Assembly: GCA_036320915.1 (NCBI GenBank)
Contig: JAXBDG010000009.1
Location: 1,116,001-1,180,000, forward strand
Direction: 5' to 3'
Length of the DNA: 64,000 nucleotides
Source: Linnemannia elongata
Taxonomy: Eukaryota; Mortierellomycota; Mortierellomycetes; Mortierellales; Mortierellaceae
The notes under the pieces are model-generated. The model did no database searches. It saw only the letters and a list, made by a program, of their open reading frames with translations, and was not told the origin of the DNA. Each line of letters opens with the position of its first letter. Positions within the stretch are counted from its first letter, which is position 1. The position numbers were made by a program, and so were the translations under genes. Shown here in pieces: positions 57,141-64,000 of the stretch.

Positions 57141-59148
57141 TTAAGAGGACTTCCAGGCGACGTAGAACTGGGCGAGGGCAGCAACTCCTCCAAACATACC
57201 GACACCAACATCAGGGAAGCTCGACTTCTCCAAACTCCAGTGAACAGTCAGGGGCAAGTATCCAGTGTTGATAATCGTGTTGATCCAGATGCCCTTCTTC
57301 TCAGCCTTCAATGCAGCCATCTCAGTCTTGAAGACAGTCTTGTCGACGGGTTCGCCAGTCTCCTTGGCCTTCAAGTCGGCAGCGCGGATCTGTGCCTGGA
57401 TCGACTGGAGTCGGTTCTTGTAGAGGCGGTACTCCTCTGCAAGGTGGACAAACTGTAATACGACGTAGGCGGCCCAGAAACGGCACGACCAGATGGCGAT
57501 CTTGTTGGTCTTCTCCATGGAGATAGGGATAACCTCATGAGCTCCCAACCAGTAGATGTGCTCCAATGGGTAGTAGATCAAGTTGCAGATGTTCTGGAGG
57601 CGGTCGATAGTAAGCATAAGAGGGCTGGGCGAAGGAGTGTTGTCGACATACTGCATCCACTGGATCAAAGGCAACAGTCCTATTGGAATCAACAGAGAGA
57701 GATGATCAGTATGTAAGAAAAAGAGAAGAACAGCGAAGCAGCCCACATGCCAATCATCGACGCCATTCCATCGATCGTTCTTCCAACCAGTCATTCAGTG
57801 CGTATGTACCATAATAACGGAGCAAGATACGGAAGTCCGAGATCGGTCCAGCCAAGTTCTTGATGCGCTGGGCAGTCGACTCACGGCCACGCTTCAAGAA
57901 GTACCAGATGAAGATCTTTGAAAAGTATTGCACAACCTACAAAGTTCACGCCAGAGAGAGAAGACAAATGAAAGAGTAGCACGGTTAGCAATTCGCCATA
58001 TCTCGAGACGCAACAATTGAGAAAATAGACTTTTTCTCAAGAAAAAGAAAACGAAAAAAGTAACAAGAAAAGAGCAGACGATGACCAAGGTAGCCCTGTC
58101 CTCTCTTCGGGAAAACACGGTTGCCTTTGTCACCAAGGCTACCCTCTCATTCCCCACCCTTTTTCCCGCTTGACCAGTTTCTCTGCTCTCTCCCCACACA
58201 CACAGCAAATGAAAGAAAAAAAAATAAAGTCATAAGCCAAATCTCGGAAGTGGAGTAACTCTTCTCACACCAGCTTGTCCCTTCGTTCATCTTATTGCCC
58301 GCAAAATCTTTTCCTTGGTGAACAAATGGCACAAAACGGGCTGGTCTCGTTCATTCCCTTGTCCCTCCACTTTCGCATTCTCCCACAATACCAAAATTGC
58401 CGTTAGGATAAGGTGTATTGGTGTGGGGTGGGAAGTAAAATAGCAATTGAAGAAAGCAATCTCCGGACAGAAAGTGCCACTAAGGGTGCAATGGTTCAAG
58501 TATCTTTCCCTGTCGACACCTGCACGCCTGGAGCAAGAACAGGAGGAACGAGGATACAACAAAGAAGAAAAACAACAACGCCAAGGTCAAGGCGCTTCGA
58601 GCACGTCCAGATCTGATCCAACAATATCCTTCACGGTTGTCCATGCGGCCTGTTGGCTGCTGTTCCTGTACAACAGTTGTTGCCGGCTGTACACACGTAA
58701 TAGTCTCCGCTGTTGAGCTTATCCTCGTTGTCTTGTTGCCTTGCTGTCGTGTTGCCTTTGTAGTGCCATTCAGTTTTCCTTCCCCATGCAAAACAAACAC
58801 TACACGCCATGAGGGCAGTCGGACTTTGTTCGTTCACTTTCCCCCAGATGCAAACAGAAGCGAGAATACTCCATCGACTGTCCCTTTTTTTTTTTTCCTC
58901 CTTGGTCCATCAGAGAAGTCCTCCCCTATTCGCGACCAAATAGTAAGGGGGTAAAAAAAAAATAGTCTTACCATGAGGGTCTTATCGGTACCGCGGACCT
59001 GGCTCAAAAACCGAACAGTCTTGTCGAGGGTCTTGTTCTGGGGAAAGAGCTTTCCGAGGGCGAGGATCGAGGGTGTTTCCTTGCGGACCACGGGGGCAGT
59101 CTGGTGGTGCTCCTGAGAGTCGACTTCCTGTTTCGACGAAGCTGCCAT
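57141..59148 (-). CDS. PEX11: Peroxisomal membrane protein PEX11
   Basis: Three exons: 59148–58972, 57936–57810 and 57679–57141; phases 0 and 1, 280 residues. Landmarks of the family are the N-terminal amphipathic region (KTVRFLSQVRGTDKTLM, then VVQYFSKIFIWYFLKRG), the ISDFRILLRYYGLLPL segment, YYPLEHIYWLG and the hydrophobic C-terminus (GMFGGVAALAQFYVAW). PEX11 bends the peroxisomal membrane and promotes elongation and division. Intron 1 is 1,035 bp (57937–58971), by far the longest I place in this window. Confidence 0.93.
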
Positions 59149-59632
59149 TATTATATCCTTTGTTGTTGGTGGTGGTGAGGGTGAGGGTGAGGGTGTGAGT
59201 GAAGAGAGGAGAGGGGTGTGTTTGGAGAAAGTAAGAAGAGAAGAAAGGAGAGAACGGAGTAAAGACAACAGTACGAATAAAAAAGAGTGAGCGTCGGTGT
59301 CTTCTTTGGAAGGAAGGAGGAGAGAAAAATTGCTTTCATCCCTCTCCGGCCGAATCAGGGCCATGGCCGACACGTGAGAATTGAGAAATCATGAAATGAG
59401 GTTGCAGCTTGGGTTTAGGTCGTCGATCGGTTCAAAAGGAAGAAGAAAAGCCGATCTATCCATCTCTCCACACTTCAACGTTTCTACTTTGTGTTTTTAT
59501 TCAAGAGAAGAACTGGGGTATGTCGTTTCATTTTTTTTCATTCATTCTAGTACAACGTAGGTCATTACAAAAACAAGGTCATAAACAAAAAAGCGTGAAG
59601 GGTCATTAAATCTAACGAAAAAATTGAAGCGA
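59149..59632. other. PEX11 upstream region and F-box gene 3' end
   Basis: Purine-rich leader (pyrimidine-rich on the PEX11 strand) directly upstream of the start, then the 3' region of the F-box gene. No coding frame. Confidence 0.4.
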
Positions 59633-62600
59633 TCACTGAGTAGCAATAGTTGAACTGTTGGATGAAGATGGTTCTGCGTGCTGTTCCTGCTGTTGCTGCT
59701 GCTGTCCCTCAGATGAGCCATAAGTATCACCACCGCCAGCAACCTGTGCAGTCGAGGCTACATTGTTGGATTGGATCGACGCATTCATGGCCTGGAGCTC
59801 ACACTTGTAATCAACCAACCGCTTCTGAAGTTCAGGACAAAGCTCAACCAGGACCCGCCTGGTTGAGAACCGATACAACGTCGCCATGTCTGTCACAAGC
59901 AGACATTGCTTGATCTCGAGCACCGCCAGGTTAGGGCACAGCTGCATCAATGCCCGGACCGACGCGCTCGTCAACAACGGACAACTGTTCAGCGAGATAC
60001 TATGAAAGGAGATTGAATACAAGCAAATGTTAGAACTGAATGTTCGTGTTTCTGTGTGTGTATGTGTACCTTGTTCATGTGTCACGTTAACAAGAAAGCA
60101 AACAAACAAGAAAAAATAGCGTACCGGTGGAGACCTGAGCGAGAGTAACGCGCAATCTCAATCACGGCATCGTCGGTCATAGCACAACCCGCAAGCCCAA
60201 GGGTGTTCAGACAGGTGTTCTTGGCAATCTCGACAATACTCTTGCCCGTCACCCTACCTGCAGCACTAACCCGACCAACGTTCAAGTGCCACAGATCGCG
60301 ACAGTGACGCGCCACCAGGATCAGCGACTCGTCTGACACGTTCGAACACGCCCTCAGGTCCAAATGTCGCATTCGCGGGCAATGCAACGCGACTTGAGCG
60401 ATTCCTTGATCCGTCACCTTGGCACAACCGGGCATCAACAACTGTTGAAGCTGAGGGCAATTCTCGGCGATCGAGATAACAATACGATCCGTCAACTTCT
60501 CACAGATATAGAACTCGATGATGTGGAGGTTGTGGAACCAAGAGGTCAGAGGAAGGACGTCGGCATCCTCGATCAGCTTGAGCTTGTGGAGGACAATCTT
60601 CTTGACTGCCGAGGCACGCTCGTGGAGACGCTTGACCATCGCAGAAGGAGCCATGATCGATTCTTCGTCAAACGGTTGCTGTTGCTGTACAGGCGCAACA
60701 ATCAGGGCGCCGGCAGCAATGGCAGGGGCGATTTCCTGCTGGCTAGATTGACCCTTGAGCAAGAAGTTAAGTCGTCTTGGGCGCTGCTGGGTGATCGTAG
60801 TGGTGGTAGCAGTTGCAATGACAGGCGTTGTTTCAGAAATGGCATTCTGTTGCTGTTGTTGGTGGCTGCTGGCAACGGCCTGACTGTTCCTCTCGATTCC
60901 AAGACATTCCACTGTATCGGTGCGCTTGAGAAGGTCGACAAAGAGAGCCAGCTTGTCAGGGTTCTTGATCCGGATCTCACGCCACAAGGTCTTCTGAGCG
61001 ACCAGGTACCACTGCTTGCAGACCAGAAGGCAAGTGTAAATCTCGCGCTGAGAGTAGTCTTCTTGAGGTGTCAGGTCGACCACAAACTGGAAGATCAGAT
61101 GCAGGATTTCCGGGAGCTGGATCGGGGTCGGACGTTGGGCGTATTCGGGCAAGGGAGGAGGAAACATGATATAACCTCCTGTCTTGTTGCGGTACATCAA
61201 GTTGCTGTTGTCCGACAGAAGACTCTGTCGGCGGAGCTGGCGCATCTGGCGCAGGGTCGATCGGCGGGCACGGTCTTGGCGGCGGTGGCGGTGGAGCTCC
61301 AGCTCCACTTCGCGGGTCAGCATCATGCCATTTGCATCCACTTCGTCAATCGCCATCCGATAGTCGTCCTCGTCCGTTTCGTAATCATTAAAGTCATTAT
61401 CATTATAGGCGTCAATATCCTCGTCGTCGTCAAAACTGTCTCCGTCAATGCTGTCCATATCATCGTCCTCGCCTCCCTCACCATCCAAGTCGGCATCGTC
61501 ATTCTCATCGGGGAGGGTGATTCCAGTCAAGTTGACTGCTGTTGTGGTTGAAAATGCCGACCCGCGTCGAGAGCTAACCCCTGCAGCCGCCATGTTGGCA
61601 GTCATAGATTTGAAGAAGCTGAGACGCCGCTTCATGGGGTCTTGCTGGTTCTGGTGAACCATTGCAGCACTGTTTCCTTGAGGAGTAAAGGTTCCCATGC
61701 CTGTAAAGTGTTGGCGATACTGCTGTTGACTGGCGATCGAACCACGACGGCTCTTGTCGCCTGGACGTCCATTACTGCCGCTGCTGCTGGTGCCACCGTA
61801 GTCGTACATACTCTCACTGGCAATGCTGCTTGTGATCGATGATCGTCGATTGGTCATGGCGCCCGTACCGGCGCTGTTAGTGGTGCTGCTCGATCTGACG
61901 CTGGTTCCCTCAATACTACCGGTTCGTCCTGGTCGATTCTTGATGCTGTGACCTCCTCCGGAGTAGTTGTCGGTGGAGCTGACGCTGGTCGATGCACTCG
62001 CGATGCTGCTGCTTCGTTTCTTCTGACGACCACTAGAGTTGGAAGACGGGCCTGGTGCGCCCATAGCCATAAAGGCATCTTGGTCCTGGTAACCATAGCC
62101 ATAGCCATCGGCATAGTGGTCATCACACCTGCAGTCGTTCTCCTCACAAGACCCACTCTCGTCCGTCTGAGGTTCGCTATCGAACAGACCGCTTGTCTTG
62201 GATCGTTGGCTGTAGTTGGATATTACTCCTCCTGTCTGACGGGGATCCATAAACTGTTCATCGGCGCTACTACCGGTGTTGCTACCTGCTGTTCCGACAA
62301 AGACTTTGATGATCCGGCGGAAGAACGACGCAGAGGGGACAACGGGGACGGCGTGCATTGAGTCCGTGGTCATGGCGCGACTGCGATGGTGGTGGAGGTG
62401 ATCCGGGTATTGTTGAGTTGAGGGGCTCTGGTAGTGGTGGCTGTGGCTGTGGCTGTGGCCATGGCCGTGATGAAGCGAGACACGACGCTGTTGAGATTGG
62501 CTGCGTTCTGTAGACGTTGCTGACGAAGGAGACAATATTGACGAGGGAGAGGTAGATGTTGTTGAGGAGGATTGGATGGAGTAACGACGGCGATGGCTCT

Positions 62601-62850
62601 TGGCATTGGAGGAAGAAGTGGATGAAGAAGAGGAAGAGGGGATGGATGTGAGCGTAGGATAGGAAGGGGTCGTGGGTGCAGCTGCAGAGGAGGTGGAGGA
62701 CGAATGTCGATGGCATCGGTAGCAGTCTGTCACGGCGGCTGCTGTTGTTTTTGAACGAGTCCTACTGCCAGTGGTGAAATTGTTGTTATAGTGGATGACC
62801 TCTTGCTCTGTATCGACCGCAAGTGGCATCGGGACATCCGTATTCGCCAT
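59633..62850 (-). CDS. F-box and leucine-rich-repeat protein
   Basis: Two exons, 62850–60125 and 59999–59633, phase 2, 1,030 residues. The first 570 residues are disordered: Ser-rich runs, His tracts (HHGHGHSHSHSHH), and an acidic block (EDDDMDSIDGDSFDDDEDID). An F-box follows at about 575–630 (PIQLPEILHLIFQFV, CLLVCKQWYLVAQKTLWREI), then AMN1/Grr1-type cysteine-containing leucine-rich repeats from about 765 (CPQLQQLLMPGCAKVTDQGI, CPRMRHLDLRACSNVSDESL, CLNTLGLAGCAMTDDAVIEI). The C-terminus is Gln/Ser-rich. F-box/LRR proteins are substrate receptors of SCF ubiquitin ligases; the substrate is unknown. ATG at 62850 is the first in the frame. Confidence 0.9.
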
Positions 62851-64000
62851 CGTTTGTATTATGCGCCTTCCTCTTGGTTGTTTGTTTCTGTTCGTTATCA
62901 AAAGCGTTTCTTTGTGGGTCGGGTAAGGTGTCGTAATTGAGCGCGGTGCGTGTTTGGGTTGGGTTGTGAGGGAGAGAGGGTAGGCGATTGTCTTGTTTAA
63001 CAGCTGACAGACGGAGACAGTGAACTGGGTGGGGTCAGTCAGGTCGGCGAATTGTCCCAAGGAAGTAGACTGAAAAAAAGGGAGGAGGGGATTAATATCT
63101 ACACGACAGCAATAGATAATACGTTGGTCATGCAGATTGTTGATTTTGGTTGTTTGTCAGTCTTTGAAGGGAACCATGGGGAAGAAGAGGCAAGAGTAAA
63201 ATAAAATAGGGAGAAAAAAGAACAAAAGAACAAAAAAAGAAATATAATAAACAAACATGCAAGCGAAGAGAAAAGAAGACGCAATTACAACAAAAGTTCA
63301 GTCGACCCAAGAACAAGGCACAAGAGTGAAGACGATATGGTACCAGAAGGAAACGAATGATGTCAGTTTACACTGGACACTTTGTGTCTGTGTGCGTGTG
63401 TGTGTTGTGTGTGTTGTGTCCAAAACAAATAGAAGGTGAACCTGAGTGGAGACGGGATCGCTGCAATCGGCCAGCACCGTCTAACGGTGCAGATGAACAT
63501 GCACAATGGCAAAGGGGAATGAGGGATGTATGACATACATAGTTCTTTTTGTGCTCTCATACATTTGCCATAGAACACAGACAGAATGAATGTCCAATTG
63601 ACCCCACACTTCGTGAACGTTGCACAGAAACAACAAAGGCAAAATTATGAAGGAAAAAATATCCACAATAGAAGGACAAAACACAACCAGCCAAGGGTCA
63701 TCAGGGCCAAAAATGAGACAGACTGACAAGAGCGTGTCTAATTACCTGGACGATGGGGCAGTAAGGAAATGGATAGGGGAGTGACAACGGGGAACAAAAG
63801 GGTTTGTTGACAAAGCAGAAAGGTACAAGCGTGAATTGGAGTAGAAGGAGGAAGAGGAGAGGGTGGACGAGAAGTTGGAGTAGTAACAAGAGAGGGGGAA
63901 TGAGACGGCAATAAAGAGTAATCGGAGAAATGAAGAGTGTCTATGAAGGGAGTATGTTGAAGGAAGTGAGAAGAGAGTGAGGGAAGAGGAACAAAGGAAA
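62851..64000. promoter_or_regulatory. Upstream region of the F-box gene and right edge
   Basis: A GT-rich segment at about 63380–63420 and purine-rich tracts towards 64000. The minus frame upstream of 62850 stays open for 210 bp but starts without ATG, so it is treated as leader. No other gene supported. Confidence 0.45.

Noticed and set aside
60364..61551. 395-residue plus-strand frame opposite the F-box/LRR gene
   Set aside because: Antisense shadow; the minus strand contains F-box and leucine-rich repeats.

Overview
This window looks like a gene-dense region of a fungal nuclear genome. Genes lie on both strands, most carry short GT–AG introns (about 50–250 bp) with CTNAC/CTGAT-like branch sites, T-rich leaders and AATAAA-type tails. 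I read exons by joining splice sites that keep the reading frame. The protein style (long Q/S/P/H-rich tails, VTC1, ZIP, cystinosin, a C-type-lectin-like domain) suggests an early-diverging fungus, perhaps Mortierella-like; that placement is inference.

Layout: 1–1650 has no convincing gene. 1651–12260 holds VTC1 (+), RNA polymerase III subunit RPC4 (−), a PQ-loop membrane protein (+) and a 1,629-aa ankyrin/UBA protein (−). 13380–19006 is the left arm of a very large inverted repeat. 19155–36354 is the unique spacer: ARB1-type ABC-F ATPase (−), ZIP metal transporter (+), a conserved unknown with a GC–AG intron (−), protein phosphatase methylesterase PPE1 (+), COG complex subunit 2 (+), alpha-tubulin (−) and a damaged C-type-lectin/carboxylesterase fusion (−). 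37214–43440 is the right arm. 43817–62850 holds cystinosin (−), mitochondrial ribosomal protein uS5m (+), a coiled-coil protein (−), an anillin/Bud4-like PH protein (−), a RING/TRAF-zinc-finger protein (−), PEX11 (−) and an F-box/LRR protein (−).

The most unusual structure is the inverted repeat. Two copies of a 5.6–6.2 kb unit face each other across about 18.2 kb of single-copy housekeeping genes. Each unit carries (i) a four-exon gene for a Ser/Thr/Pro-, His- and Gln-rich coiled-coil protein and (ii) an array of tandemly amplified exon-like units (364/264-bp alternating spacing) ending in a likely terminal exon. The arms differ mainly by repeat copy number: one extra 364-bp unit, and in-frame +174 and +66 bp expansions in the right gene. 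I do not recognise the family; it could be an undescribed mobile or amplifying gene unit or a segmental duplication.

The housekeeping genes do not form one pathway, although VTC1, ZIP, cystinosin and the PQ-loop protein all belong to families acting at vacuolar or endomembranes.
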